A stretch of 64,000 nucleotides of DNA from Nocardia vulneris (GTDB taxonomy: Bacteria; Actinomycetota; Actinomycetes; Mycobacteriales; Mycobacteriaceae): NCBI RefSeq assembly GCF_001613425.1, contig NZ_BDCI01000003.1, positions 186,001 through 250,000 of the forward strand, written 5' to 3'. Shown one piece after another: positions 6,897 through 17,170 of the stretch. Position 1 is the first letter of the stretch. The number at the start of each line of letters is the position of its first letter. Both the position numbers and the translations under genes were made by a program. The notes under the pieces are model-generated. The model was not told the DNA's origin and ran no database searches. It was given only the letters and a program-made list of their open reading frames with translations.

Positions 6897-9095
6897 TTAC
6901 AGCAACGCTATGTCCACGCCGCCAGGGACGATGTGGTGGGTCTCCGCCAGGGTCGATTCCGGCATCAACCCGCCGGACAGCCCACCGCTCGCGGCGACCG
7001 TGAGCGGCGCGTGATCGGTGTAGGTCACGTGATCCACGACCTGCATCGAGTCCCCTGCCGGATAGTACGGCCCGACATTGATCGGGTCGGAGATACCGTG
7101 CGGCTTCGGGTCGACGATCGGCGGCTTGTAGGTGGGCACGGGCGCCTGGGTCGGCGTCGGCGCGTGGTAGGTCGGTGGCAGATCGGCCGTCGGGGGCGGC
7201 GCGTTGTGCGTCGGCACGTCCCGGGTCGGGATGTCGTGCGTCGGCACCGTCGCGGTCGGTTCCGGCTGGGTGGCCGTCGGCACGTCGCGGGTGGGCGCGG
7301 TCGGCTGCGTCGGCGCGGTCGGCTGGGTGGTGATGTCGTCGCCCGCACCGCTCGTGGGGCCGGTGGGTGCCGTGCCCGGAGTGGTCACATCGTCGTCCGG
7401 GGACGTGGTCGGGACGTGGGTCGACGGCTGGGATCCGGTCGTTCCCGGCACCTTCGTGGTGGGGTCGGTCTGGCCGGTGCTCGGCTGGGTGTGCGGCGTC
7501 GTCGGGGTCGACACGCCGGGCACCTTGGTGACGTCGGGGGTCGACGTCTTCGGCACGGACGGCGTGGTGACGTCGGACGGCACCACCGGGGTCGTCGGCA
7601 CCGTCTTGGTGATGGTGGTCGGCGAGTTCGTCGTCGACGGGGTCGAGACGTCGGTGGGACGCGAATGGTCCACCACCGGAGTCGGTTTCACCACCGGAGT
7701 CGGGCGCGCCTGATCGAACAACGCGGGGGTCGCGGCGGCCGGCGCGGTGAGCACCGAGGGACCGGCCGGCGGTGCGCCGATCACGTTCGCGATCGGCGTG
7801 CTGGCCGCGTCGGGCTGGATCGTGGTCTGCAACGGGGTGGCCACCACCGGCTGCGCGGCGCTCGCCACCGGAGCGACGACCGCCGGAGCCACGACCGCGG
7901 GCGCGACGGCGACCGGCGCGACGGCAGCGGGCGCGACCGCGGCCACGACCGGTGCGGGCGGTTGCGCGACTGGCTGGGTAGCGGCCGGAGGCGCCGCGGT
8001 CTGGGTAGCGGCTGGTGCCGGCGACTGAGCGGACATGGCCGACTGTGTCGTGGAGGGACCGCCGAGCGGTGTGGTGAGTCCCCCGACGACGCCGGGGTTC
8101 CCGTGATGGTTCGAGTCGGTCGGGTCGGTCGCCGACCGCGTGCCGCCGGACTGCGCGGGCAGTGCGCTGCCGAGCCAGTCGGTGAAGTTGTCGAGCTGGT
8201 CGCCCACCTGGCCGACGCCGACGTCCACCTTCATCTCGGAGTTGAAGTAGATGCCGTTCGGGCCGACACCGAAGTCGACCTGCCACGAGGTGCCGACGAA
8301 GACGCCGAGGTTGTCACCGCCGACGCCGTCGAACGGGCCGTCGCCCGTCGGCGTTCCGGCCGAGGGCGTGCCCGCGATCGGGTGCGTACCGGGCAGATCG
8401 AACGAGCCGGGCGCGACGAAGCCGTTGGTGCCGGGCAGGCCGAAGCCGTGGCCCGCCTGACCGAGCCCGTGGCCGGGCAGGCCGAAGCCTTGGCCGCCGG
8501 GCAGATCGAGATCGTGGTTCGGGGCGTTGCCGGGCGTGCCCGGAAGTTGCAGTCCGCCGGACTGGGCCGTGTCCGTGCCGGGGATGCCGCCGAGACCGGG
8601 CACACCGTCGGCGGAGGCCGCGTTGCCGGGCAGGCTCGGCAGGCCGAAGCCGTGGCCGGAATCGGTCCCGGGCAGGCCGGGCAGGCCGGCGTCGGTGCCG
8701 TTGTAGTCACCGTGCAGCGTCGGCAGCGGGAAGTTCGCGCCGCCCGCGGTGCCGGGCAGGTCGAAACCGGAATTGCCGTGCGAGACCGGCAGATTCGGCG
8801 AATGCTGCGGGTTCAGCGGCGCGGGCTCGATGACCGGGTCCGGAAAGGTGATGACCGGCGAGGGCGCACCGGAGTCCGGGTCGCTGTTGTGCGCCCAGCC
8901 GGTGTTCATGCTGTCCAACCGGGAACCGGGCGCGGCGGGCACGCCGCCGCCGTTCGCCGCGATCAATGCGCCACCGGTGACGTAGGCACCCGCGCGCGCG
9001 ACGCGCGCAACGCCGGTGGCTACTCGATAGGCGGTGTCACCCGTGCGCTCGGCTCCCTCGGTGGCATCGTCATCGAAGGGCAGGTCACGCGTCAT
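6897..9095 (-). CDS. Long Pro/Gly/Thr-rich IniB-like protein
   Basis: A 732-residue low-complexity protein with no enzyme domain. After an acidic N-terminus (MTRDLPFDDDATEGAERTGD) comes a weakly hydrophobic stretch (~20-45), then Gly/Leu/Pro-rich repeats of the type GFGLPGxxG (~100-280). A non-repetitive patch follows around 280-330 (VGTSWQVDFGVGPNGIYFNS), then Ala/Pro/Val and Thr/Pro-rich repeats with units such as PTRDVPTHD (~350-650). The tail is more ordinary (HHIVPGGVDIALL). The ATG at 9095 is preferred over the longer frame because GGAG sits five bases upstream. No signal peptide is evident. Position directly before an IniA-like gene suggests the counterpart of IniB, though the N-terminus does not look like the standard IniB domain. 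Probably an extended envelope or scaffold protein. Confidence 0.7.
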   Translation of the reverse strand: MTRDLPFDDDATEGAERTGDTAYRVATGVARVARAGAYVTGGALIAANGGGVPAAPGSRLDSMNTGWAHNSDPDSGAPSPVITFPDPVIEPAPLNPQHSPNLPVSHGNSGFDLPGTAGGANFPLPTLHGDYNGTDAGLPGLPGTDSGHGFGLPSLPGNAASADGVPGLGGIPGTDTAQSGGLQLPGTPGNAPNHDLDLPGGQGFGLPGHGLGQAGHGFGLPGTNGFVAPGSFDLPGTHPIAGTPSAGTPTGDGPFDGVGGDNLGVFVGTSWQVDFGVGPNGIYFNSEMKVDVGVGQVGDQLDNFTDWLGSALPAQSGGTRSATDPTDSNHHGNPGVVGGLTTPLGGPSTTQSAMSAQSPAPAATQTAAPPAATQPVAQPPAPVVAAVAPAAVAPVAVAPAVVAPAVVAPVASAAQPVVATPLQTTIQPDAASTPIANVIGAPPAGPSVLTAPAAATPALFDQARPTPVVKPTPVVDHSRPTDVSTPSTTNSPTTITKTVPTTPVVPSDVTTPSVPKTSTPDVTKVPGVSTPTTPHTQPSTGQTDPTTKVPGTTGSQPSTHVPTTSPDDDVTTPGTAPTGPTSGAGDDITTQPTAPTQPTAPTRDVPTATQPEPTATVPTHDIPTRDVPTHNAPPPTADLPPTYHAPTPTQAPVPTYKPPIVDPKPHGISDPINVGPYYPAGDSMQVVDHVTYTDHAPLTVAASGGLSGGLMPESTLAETHHIVPGGVDIALL

Positions 9096-9476
9096 GAAAG
9101 CTCCATCTCGGGTTCCAACAGCCATCCTCACGCGTCCGGCCGGACCGAGTGAAGATCACCTAACACTATTTCGGGAAAACCCGACTGTCACTTTACCCAG
9201 GACTGTAGAGAGTCCAGCGGTGGCGAGCAACACAACCTTGCCATCCCCAAAAGCAGAACGAAAGCCCTATTTCTGGTGGGTCGAGCAAACCGTAAGCCGC
9301 TTTCAAAACCGGCGATGACCAGGACTGATTCTGCCCGTTCGAACTCGTCGCACCAGCGATTCCGGCAGACCTAAGAGTTCTCTAACAGTTACTCAACGAC
9401 TCGTGAAGATCCCGTACCTAACGTCGAACTCGTCGAGCCACCCGGTCGACAGGATCGAGCTGAAGGAGACCCCCTC
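9096..9476. other. Divergent intergenic region with small inverted repeat
   Basis: These 381 bases lie between the leftward IniB-like gene and the rightward secreted-protein/two-component operon. The stretch is clearly more A+T rich than its surroundings. It contains an inverted repeat TCGGG-AAAA-CCCGA (9171-9184) close to the IniB-like start and a run around 9370-9425 with CTCTAACAG and TTACTCAAC next to the secreted-protein gene. These may be promoter and operator elements, but I cannot assign them to a regulator. Confidence 0.5.
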
Positions 9477-9893
9477 ATGACCTCACTCATCGGACGCCGC
9501 GTCGCCGCCGTGCTGGGCGGAACAGCGCTCACCGCCGCCGTGGTCGCGGGCATGGCGGGTGCCGCCTCGGCGCAGCCCGTGCGGCCCGCCGTCCCCGCGC
9601 CCGCTCCCGGCGTCCCGAGCGAGCCGGTCGGCCCCGGTCAGGTCGTGGTGTGCCCGTCGATCGACGACCCGGACGGCCAGGTCGTGATCACCACGCACGA
9701 GGGCGAGGACGGCCCCTGGGTGACCATCGAACGTCAGGGGCCGGTCGACATGGTGCCCGCGACCCCGATCGAGCCGGCGACTCCGCTCGTGCCGGGGACT
9801 CCGCCGCTGGCCACCGCTCCGCTCGCGCCCGGGACGCCCCCGTCGGCCACCGCACCGCTCGAGGAAGGCTGCGTCGCCGCCAGCGTGCGCTGA
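9477..9893 (+). CDS. Small secreted proline-rich protein
   Basis: A 138-residue precursor with a textbook Sec signal peptide: Arg7-Arg8, an Ala/Val/Gly hydrophobic core, and cleavage after ASA at 30-32. The mature chain starts with a Pro/Ala-rich segment, has a compact middle with VVCPSIDDPDGQVVITTHEG, and a tail of degenerate PxTPPxATAPL repeats, ending near a second cysteine (EEGC). Two cysteines could form one disulfide. The ATG has AAGGAG eight bases upstream. It lies 22 bases before a response-regulator gene, so it is probably co-transcribed and could be a signal input or a target of that system. No recognised family. Confidence 0.8.
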   Translation: MTSLIGRRVAAVLGGTALTAAVVAGMAGAASAQPVRPAVPAPAPGVPSEPVGPGQVVVCPSIDDPDGQVVITTHEGEDGPWVTIERQGPVDMVPATPIEPATPLVPGTPPLATAPLAPGTPPSATAPLEEGCVAASVR

Positions 9894-9915
9894 CCTGCGG
9901 GACTACTGTTGATCC

Positions 9916-10608
9916 ATGACCGGACACCGGATCTTGGTCGTGGACGACGAGGTTCGTGTCCTCGCGTCGCTGCGACGCGGGCTGGAACTTTCCGACTTCG
10001 AGGTGCTCACCGCGAGCGACGGCGCCGAGGCGCTGACCATGTGTCGCACCCGAACACCCGACGCCATGGTGTTGGACGTGAACATGCCGACGCTCGACGG
10101 TGAAGGCGTGGTCACGGCGTTGCGCGCGATGGGCAACGACATCCCGATCTGCGTGCTCAGCGCGCGCAGCGCCGTGACCGATCGGATCGCCTGTCTGGAA
10201 CGCGGCGCCGACGACTACCTCACCAAACCCTTCGACCTCGGCGAACTCGTCGCCCGGCTGCGCGCGCTGCTGCGCCGCCGGGTCGCCGCCGCCGAGCCCG
10301 CCGGCGCGCCGGTGCGGGTCGGCCAGGTGCAGATCGACCTGGCCGGGCATCGCGTGCTGGCCGCGGGCAAGCCCGTCGACCTGACCAAACGAGAATTCGA
10401 GGTACTCGCGTTGCTCGCCGACCATCCGGGGATCGTGCTCGGCCGCGAGCAGATCCTTTCCGCGGTATGGGGTTACGACTTCCCGACCGACACCAATGTG
10501 GTCGACGTCTTCGTCTCGTATCTGCGCCGCAAACTCGAGGCGCCCGGCGCGGCACGGGTGGTGCACACCGTGCGCGGGGTGGGATTCGTCCTGCGGGAGC
10601 AGCCGTGA
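9916..10608 (+). CDS. PrrA-like OmpR-family response regulator
   Basis: A 230-residue transcription regulator with an N-terminal receiver domain and C-terminal winged helix. Receiver residues are all present: acidic pocket Asp10-Asp11-Glu12, phospho-acceptor Asp54 in MVLDVNMP, and Lys104 in YLTKPF. The DNA-binding half (~135-230) has the OmpR pattern [17 protein letters not shown], then [12 protein letters not shown] and [10 protein letters not shown]. The phrase [21 protein letters not shown] closely matches M. tuberculosis PrrA as I remember it. Its stop overlaps the kinase start by four bases (GTGA). The neighbouring genes differ from those around mycobacterial prrA, so this may be a paralogue. 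Confidence 0.92.
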   Translation: MTGHRILVVDDEVRVLASLRRGLELSDFEVLTASDGAEALTMCRTRTPDAMVLDVNMPTLDGEGVVTALRAMGNDIPICVLSARSAVTDRIACLERGADDYLTKPFDLGELVARLRALLRRRVAAAEPAGAPVRVGQVQIDLAGHRVLAAGKPVDLTKREFEVLALLADHPGIVLGREQILSAVWGYDFPTDTNVVDVFVSYLRRKLEAPGAARVVHTVRGVGFVLREQP

Positions 10609-11933
10609 AACGTTCGCCGTCACTGCGTACCCGGGTGGCGGTGGTGTCCGGCGTGGTCGCCGCGCTCGTCGCGCTCACCCTCACCATCACCTTCGCCGCG
10701 CTGCTCAACGCGTCCGGCGAGCGGCAGTTGGACGAGACCGTCTCCTCGATGGCGGTCCGGGTCGCGCCCCCGTTGAAAGGTGTTCCAGCGGAAACACTCC
10801 CGGCTCCGGGGCCGCCCGGGCCTGCCGTACCGCCGCCGCCTGCCGCGCCGGAACGCGCGGGCCCGTCGACCTACGCGACCGAAGCGCCGAACGCGGCCGA
10901 CATCCCGGATGAGGCCACCACCGTCCGGCGCGACGACCTGCCCTCCGACGTGGCGATCACCCGCGTCGACGGACTGCCCGGCGTGCTCGTCTCGCTGGAC
11001 CCGAACCGCGACGTCGTCGCCTCCGCCATTCACCGCAGCCAGTTGATCGGCCTCGGCATCGGCGTGGCGGGAGCGCTCATCGCGGCCGTACTCGGTTGGC
11101 TCCTGGCCGGTTACGCCGCGCGCCCGCTGCGCAGCCTGGCCACCGCCACCCACGGCATCGACACGCTCGAAGAGTTGCCGCCGCTGTCCGGCCGCGGCGC
11201 GCGGGAATCCGAAGAACTTTCCGACGCCATCACCCGCATGCTGACCAGGCTGGAAGCCGCACACCACGCCACCAACCGCGCGCTGACCAGTGCGCGCGAC
11301 TTCGCCGCCGTCTGCGCGCACGAGCTGCGCACCCCACTGACCGCGCTGCGTACCGACCTACAGGTGTTGGCCACCAAGGAGATTCCCGCCGAACAACGCG
11401 GCGCGATCCTGTCCGAGGTGCTCTTCGCCGAGCAGCAGATCGAGAACACGCTCACCGACCTGGAGCGGCTCGCGGTCGGCGAACTCACCGAACCCGACGT
11501 GTTCGAATCCTTCGACCTGTGCGAAACCCTGGACCGCGCAGCCCAGGACGCGCAACGCCGCTACCCCGACGTCACCATCACGCTCACCGAATGCGAACCC
11601 GTCACGGTGACCGGCCTGCCCGGCGGCGTCCTGCTCATCGTCACCAACGCCGTCGCGAACGCCGTGCAGCACGGCCACGCCGACACCATCGCCATCTCCG
11701 CCGCCCCCCACACCGACGAAGTGGACATCCTGATCGATGACAACGGTTCCGGCATCCCGGAAACCGTCTGCCCCAACGCCTTCGACCGCTTCGTCAAGGG
11801 CCCCGGCTCCCCCGGCTCCGGCCTAGGCCTGGCCCTCGTCCGCCAACAAGCCGAACTCCACTCCGGCACAGCCGAACTCACCAAGAGCCCGCTAGGCGGC
11901 ACCCGCCTGCGGGTGACGATCGCGACTCGGTGA
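10605..11933 (+). CDS. PrrB-like sensor histidine kinase
   Basis: A 442-residue membrane histidine kinase, the partner of the response regulator just upstream. The GTG at 10605 is chosen because it overlaps the regulator's TGA and gives [11 protein letters not shown], as in PrrB; longer frames run back through the regulator. Two membrane helices (about 10-35 and 145-170) frame an extracytoplasmic loop with a Pro/Ala-rich insert. A HAMP region follows, then the H-box with His239 in [16 protein letters not shown]-box [11 protein letters not shown]1 DDNGSGIP and G2 GSGLGLAL. The ligand is unknown; the small secreted protein encoded upstream is a natural candidate. Confidence 0.92.
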   Translation: MKRSPSLRTRVAVVSGVVAALVALTLTITFAALLNASGERQLDETVSSMAVRVAPPLKGVPAETLPAPGPPGPAVPPPPAAPERAGPSTYATEAPNAADIPDEATTVRRDDLPSDVAITRVDGLPGVLVSLDPNRDVVASAIHRSQLIGLGIGVAGALIAAVLGWLLAGYAARPLRSLATATHGIDTLEELPPLSGRGARESEELSDAITRMLTRLEAAHHATNRALTSARDFAAVCAHELRTPLTALRTDLQVLATKEIPAEQRGAILSEVLFAEQQIENTLTDLERLAVGELTEPDVFESFDLCETLDRAAQDAQRRYPDVTITLTECEPVTVTGLPGGVLLIVTNAVANAVQHGHADTIAISAAPHTDEVDILIDDNGSGIPETVCPNAFDRFVKGPGSPGSGLGLALVRQQAELHSGTAELTKSPLGGTRLRVTIATR

Positions 11934-11940
11934 GGGCACC

Positions 11941-12525
11941 TCAGTCGGCGAAGTCTTTGAGTTTCTCCGTGTCGATCGTGACGTTCACCGGGGCGGGAAG
12001 CTCTACCCCGTGCCCGAAGGCATAGCTGTGCACGACCTCGTACCCGTCGTCCTTTGGTTGGCTGTGCACGATTACTTTGCCTGCTTCTCGATCGACGAGA
12101 AGATAGATCGGAATCCCGGTCTGGGCGTACGCGAGAGGCTTATCCACTCGATCGCGCTGAGTGGTATCCGAATCGCGAGAGGTGACCTCGACTGCCATCA
12201 CCACGGAATCAGCCGAGGCCCATTCACCAGCACCGACGAAGGCATCGAGGGGTGCGAGAATGCCGTCTGGGCGAGCCCGTCCTTTGCGGTAGGGCCCAAC
12301 AACCAAACCTTGCCCGATGACGTGCAGAAACAACCCCGGGTTCAACGGCAACAGCAACAGCAACAACCAGTTGAGAATCCGGCCGTGGTCACCGTCGGGC
12401 ATGCCTTTGACCCCCAGTCGTCCATTGATCAGCTCGAGCCGAACCCCTTCGGTCTGTTGTGCGACCGAGCGTTCGATCACTTCGAAATCCTCGGTGAGGA
12501 TCGCGTCCTCGTGCACCGCAGTCAT
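11941..12525 (-). CDS. Uma2-family (DUF820) endonuclease-like protein
   Basis: A 194-residue protein of the Uma2/DUF820 group, which has a PD-(D/E)XK restriction-endonuclease-like fold. Visible family features are ELINGRLGV near residue 35, the acidic RPDGILAPLDA region around 95, MAVEVTSRDSDTTQRDRVDK with the central acidic residue and following lysine, and YLLVDREAGKVIVH. The ATG at 12525 is preferred over an upstream Met because GGGAGG precedes it. It is convergent with the kinase gene and lies downstream of lepA on the same strand, 130 bases away. These proteins are widespread in actinomycetes and cyanobacteria; nuclease activity is predicted from fold only. Confidence 0.85.
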   Translation of the reverse strand: MTAVHEDAILTEDFEVIERSVAQQTEGVRLELINGRLGVKGMPDGDHGRILNWLLLLLLPLNPGLFLHVIGQGLVVGPYRKGRARPDGILAPLDAFVGAGEWASADSVVMAVEVTSRDSDTTQRDRVDKPLAYAQTGIPIYLLVDREAGKVIVHSQPKDDGYEVVHSYAFGHGVELPAPVNVTIDTEKLKDFAD

Positions 12526-12655
12526 CGCCGTCCTCCCTGGTTCAGCACCGCTCGCAGCCGAATTCTGCCTCATGTATCACCACCTACACGGCATTATCCT
12601 GCTGTTTTTCGAAGCCTGTCGAGCAAGGTTCCCAAACGGGCCGAGCGGCACCTTC

Positions 12656-14506
<1,851 letters not shown>

Positions 14507-14675
14507 TCCACTCCTCATGGGTATCGGCAAACTGTCCTCTATCGTCCCATGAGCAGTACCGAGCCACCGCCATCGGTCTGCCGAACCACGTGGGGCCGAA
14601 TCCGGTCAGCGCCGATTTCGAGTCGGCGCACGAGCAATCCGGGGAACGTCAGTGGCTCATCGTAGAGTTAGCCCC

Positions 14676-15803
14676 ATGCCGGGCCAACCGCTGAAGACAA
14701 TCCAGATCGAGGGATTCACCTCGATCAGATCGGCGACGGTCGAGCTTCGCCAATTGAACATTCTGGTGGGTGCGAATGGAGCGGGGAAGAGCAACTTCGT
14801 CCAAGCGCTCGCCCTGCTCGGACGAATCGTCGACTGTGAACTCGGACTGTTCGTCGGCCTCAACGGCGGCGCCTCGGCACTGCTGACCGACGGTGACGGC
14901 AGCTCTCGGATTCGCTTGGAACTCGATGCGGAACCCAACTCGTACGAGGCGGTCCTCGTCCCGGCGGCGAACGACGAACTGATCTTCGAGACCGAGGTCG
15001 TGTATTACCACGAGCCGGAGTACGACCGCCCATACCAGAAGTCGCTCGGGCACGGGCATCGCGAAACACGTCTGGCCACTGACGTCGGCGACCCACGCGG
15101 TGGCATCGCCAAGTACGTCTTCGCACTGCTCGAAGGCTGCAAGGTCTTCCACTTCCACGATACGAGCGCGAACGCCCCGGTGAAACGGATGGTCTCCACC
15201 GCAGACAACCTGAATCTGCGCTCGGACGCCGGCAACCTGGCCCCTTGTCTTTATCGCTTGCAGACCAGCAACGAGCCCTCCGACCAAGCCGCCTACCGCC
15301 GGATCGTCGGCGCAATCCAGTTGGTGGCACCCTTCTTTCGGGACTTCGTGCTGCAGCCCGAGAACAACGATCGAATCCGCCTTCGGTGGCAGCAGCAAGG
15401 CTCCGACGCGGTCTTCTCAGCCAATCAGATGTCTGACGGCACGCTTCGATTCGTTTGTCTGGCGACGCTGTTGCTGCAACCAGAGTTGCCCGCCCTCGTC
15501 GTCTTGGACGAACCCGAACTAGGCCTGCATCCCTTCGCCATCGTGCAGCTCGCGAACTTGCTCCGACAAGCCTCGGCCCCCTCGCGTAGTCAAGTTCTGA
15601 TCGCCACCCAATCGGTCACCCTGATGAACCAGTTCGAGGTCGATGATCTGATCGTCGTCGAGCGCAGAGCCGGAGGTTCGGTCTTCTCTCGTCCGGACGC
15701 CGCCGAACTCGAAGCCTGGCTGGCGGAATACTCGCTCGGCGAGCTGTGGGAAAAGAACCTGCTCGGCGGTCGTCCTGCCAGGGAAGACCTCGATCAGACA
15801 TGA
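14676..15803 (+). CDS. AAA (ABC-type) ATPase of a DUF4276-linked pair
   Basis: A 375-residue ABC/SMC-like ATPase of the AAA_21/AAA_15 type. Walker A is GANGAGKS at about 32-39 after the IQIEGFTSIRSATVEL opening strand. The signature-like MSDGTLRF precedes Walker B LVVLDEPELGLHP (~270-285), followed by the switch LIATQS. The insert between the halves is short, as in single-chain regulators rather than true SMC proteins. Its TGA overlaps the ATG of a DUF4276 gene (ATGA), so the two were a coupled unit. Such pairs are found in accessory regions and resemble OLD-type conflict systems. The partner is broken here. The ATG at 14676 is preferred over GTG 14652. G+C is a little lower than in flanking genes. 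Confidence 0.82.
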   Translation: MPGQPLKTIQIEGFTSIRSATVELRQLNILVGANGAGKSNFVQALALLGRIVDCELGLFVGLNGGASALLTDGDGSSRIRLELDAEPNSYEAVLVPAANDELIFETEVVYYHEPEYDRPYQKSLGHGHRETRLATDVGDPRGGIAKYVFALLEGCKVFHFHDTSANAPVKRMVSTADNLNLRSDAGNLAPCLYRLQTSNEPSDQAAYRRIVGAIQLVAPFFRDFVLQPENNDRIRLRWQQQGSDAVFSANQMSDGTLRFVCLATLLLQPELPALVVLDEPELGLHPFAIVQLANLLRQASAPSRSQVLIATQSVTLMNQFEVDDLIVVERRAGGSVFSRPDAAELEAWLAEYSLGELWEKNLLGGRPAREDLDQT

Positions 15804-16383
15804 CGACCAGCTATCACCGCCTTCACTTCTTGGTAGAAGGGCAGAGCGAGGAGATCGTCGTCAACAATGTGCTCGAGCCCTATCTTGCTGGTCGTGGCTG
15901 GACAGTGACCCAGTCCATCGTCACGACACGACGGCCCGCCGGTGGTCCCAACCACCGAGGCGGTATGAGCAGCTGGTCCAAGGTCGAGCGCGAGATCAAA
16001 CTCCTACTGCGGAACTCGAGCCTCGACGTTCTGACGACACTGTTCGACTTCTACGCGTTTCCCCTGGACGCTCCGGGAATGGCCGACGTTCCGCCCGGCC
16101 TGGCTCCCCATGACCGGGTGGCTCATGTCGAAGCTTCGCTCGCGGCCGCCGCAGCTGATCACCGGTTTGTGCCGCATCTGATCCTGCACGAGCTGGAGAC
16201 CTGGGTTTTCGCTGCCGCCGAGCAGGTCGGCGCCGTCGAAGCGAATCCTCAACTATTGCCCGCAATATTTCGAAAACCAACGATGGCCCACTGGCCATCG
16301 CCGACCTCGGTGTCGCCGAACTCCGCGCCCAATGCCCGCACTTCGACGCTTGGCTCGAAGAGTTGGAGGGTCGCCTGTCGTGA
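15800..16383 (+). pseudogene. Broken DUF4276 (Toprim-like) gene
   Basis: The frame opens MTTSYHRLHFLVEGQSEEIV with an acidic LVEGQSEE motif, TTLFDFYAFP and LILHELETWVFAA. This order fits DUF4276 proteins, thought to carry a Toprim-like metal site. After VEANPQLLPAIFRK the reading frame goes wrong at a four-A run (16273-16276). The expected family ending continues in the next frame as TNDGPLAIADLGVAELRAQC, then PHFDAWLEELEGRLS and a TGA at 16381-16383. The usual 25-30 residues between the ANP region and the LLPAIFRK segment also seem to be missing. So there is one internal deletion and one single-base frameshift. If the frame is left uncorrected it runs to 16696 with no sensible sequence. Confidence 0.75.
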
Positions 16384-16566
16384 GCGCTCGCACACTCGAT
16401 GCCGTAGCGCTATAAATGGCCGGATAGCCTCGGTTCTGCTGCGACCCTGCTTACGAGGGCCTTCACTCGGCTGCGCGTATTCGGACCGGCATCGCAAGCC
16501 CAGATCAGCGAATTCAGGCTCTTGTGACCACAGCGCGGCACGGATGAGAAGCGCGGCGTACGCCGT

Positions 16567-16572
16567 TATATT
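16567..16572 (+). promoter_or_regulatory. Candidate leaderless -10 box (PemK-like gene)
   Basis: TATATT ends six bases before the ATG at 16579, placing the transcript start at the start codon. There is no ribosome-binding site between them, consistent with a leaderless mRNA. No good -35 is seen. Confidence 0.45.
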
Positions 16573-16578
16573 GCGAAG

Positions 16579-17130
16579 ATGGCCCGAAGTTGGAACTCCC
16601 TCGGCAAGCAGCTCGGCATCATCGCGAAGGAGCAGGGTCCCAGGATTGTCCGGCAGCAGGGACCGAAGCTGGTGGAGCGGTTGGTCGGTTCGCTGACCCA
16701 GCGTGGGACACGTCCGGTGCGGGTGCGGCCGACCGCGTCCACGCCGGTGCCGACCGCCGAACGGGCGCGGCAGATCGTGTACTCGCCGCAGCTGGACGGG
16801 CGCGCCGATCCCGGTGAGATCGTGTGGACCTGGGTGCCCTACGAGGAGGATCCGGCCAACGGCAAGGATCGCCCGGTGCTGGTGGTCGGCCGGGACCGCA
16901 GGACGCTGCTCGGACTGATGCTGTCGTCGAAGGCGGACCGCGCCTTCGACCGGAACTGGGTCGGTATCGGCAGCGGCAGCTGGGATGCCGAAGGCCGGCC
17001 GAGCTGGGTCCGGCTGGACCGCGTGCTCGACGTCCCCGAGGACGGCATCCGCCGCGAAGGAGCCATCCTGCCGCGCAAGACCTTCGACCTGGTGGCGCAC
17101 CGTCTGTGCGCCGAATACGCCTGGCACTGA
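16579..17130 (+). CDS. PemK/MazF-like protein without antitoxin
   Basis: A 183-residue protein whose C-terminal ~115 residues fit the PemK/MazF toxin-like fold: PGEIVWTWVPYEEDPANGKD, then RPVLVVGRD, LGLMLSSKA and a final ILPRKTFDLVAHRL. The N-terminal 60 residues are basic and helical (WNSLGKQLGIIAKEQGPRIV) and are not part of a usual toxin. A homologue sits at this place in M. tuberculosis (Rv2405, from memory), next to lepA, so it belongs to the conserved backbone. No antitoxin gene is adjacent, and the length exceeds that of true MazF toxins, so an RNase toxin role is doubtful. Confidence 0.75.
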   Translation: MARSWNSLGKQLGIIAKEQGPRIVRQQGPKLVERLVGSLTQRGTRPVRVRPTASTPVPTAERARQIVYSPQLDGRADPGEIVWTWVPYEEDPANGKDRPVLVVGRDRRTLLGLMLSSKADRAFDRNWVGIGSGSWDAEGRPSWVRLDRVLDVPEDGIRREGAILPRKTFDLVAHRLCAEYAWH

Positions 17131-17137
17131 ACCGAAG

Positions 17138-17163
17138 TCGCCGGGCCCGGCCGGGCCCGGCGA
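17138..17163. terminator. Perfect 26-bp palindrome between convergent genes
   Basis: Arms TCGCCGGGCCCGG (17138-17150) and its exact complement (17151-17163) meet with no spacer, eight bases after the PemK-like stop and eight before the aquaporin stop. It would form a very stable stem in either transcript. No T-run follows, so it is the T-less bidirectional type common in actinomycetes. Confidence 0.7.
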
Positions 17164-17170
17164 TCAGCGG

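Noticed and set aside
6354..9152. 932-codon plus-strand open frame opposite the IniA/IniB-like genes
   Set aside because: Arg/Gly/Val-rich shadow of a repetitive high-GC gene; no domain, and the minus-strand frames have clear protein motifs and a ribosome-binding site.
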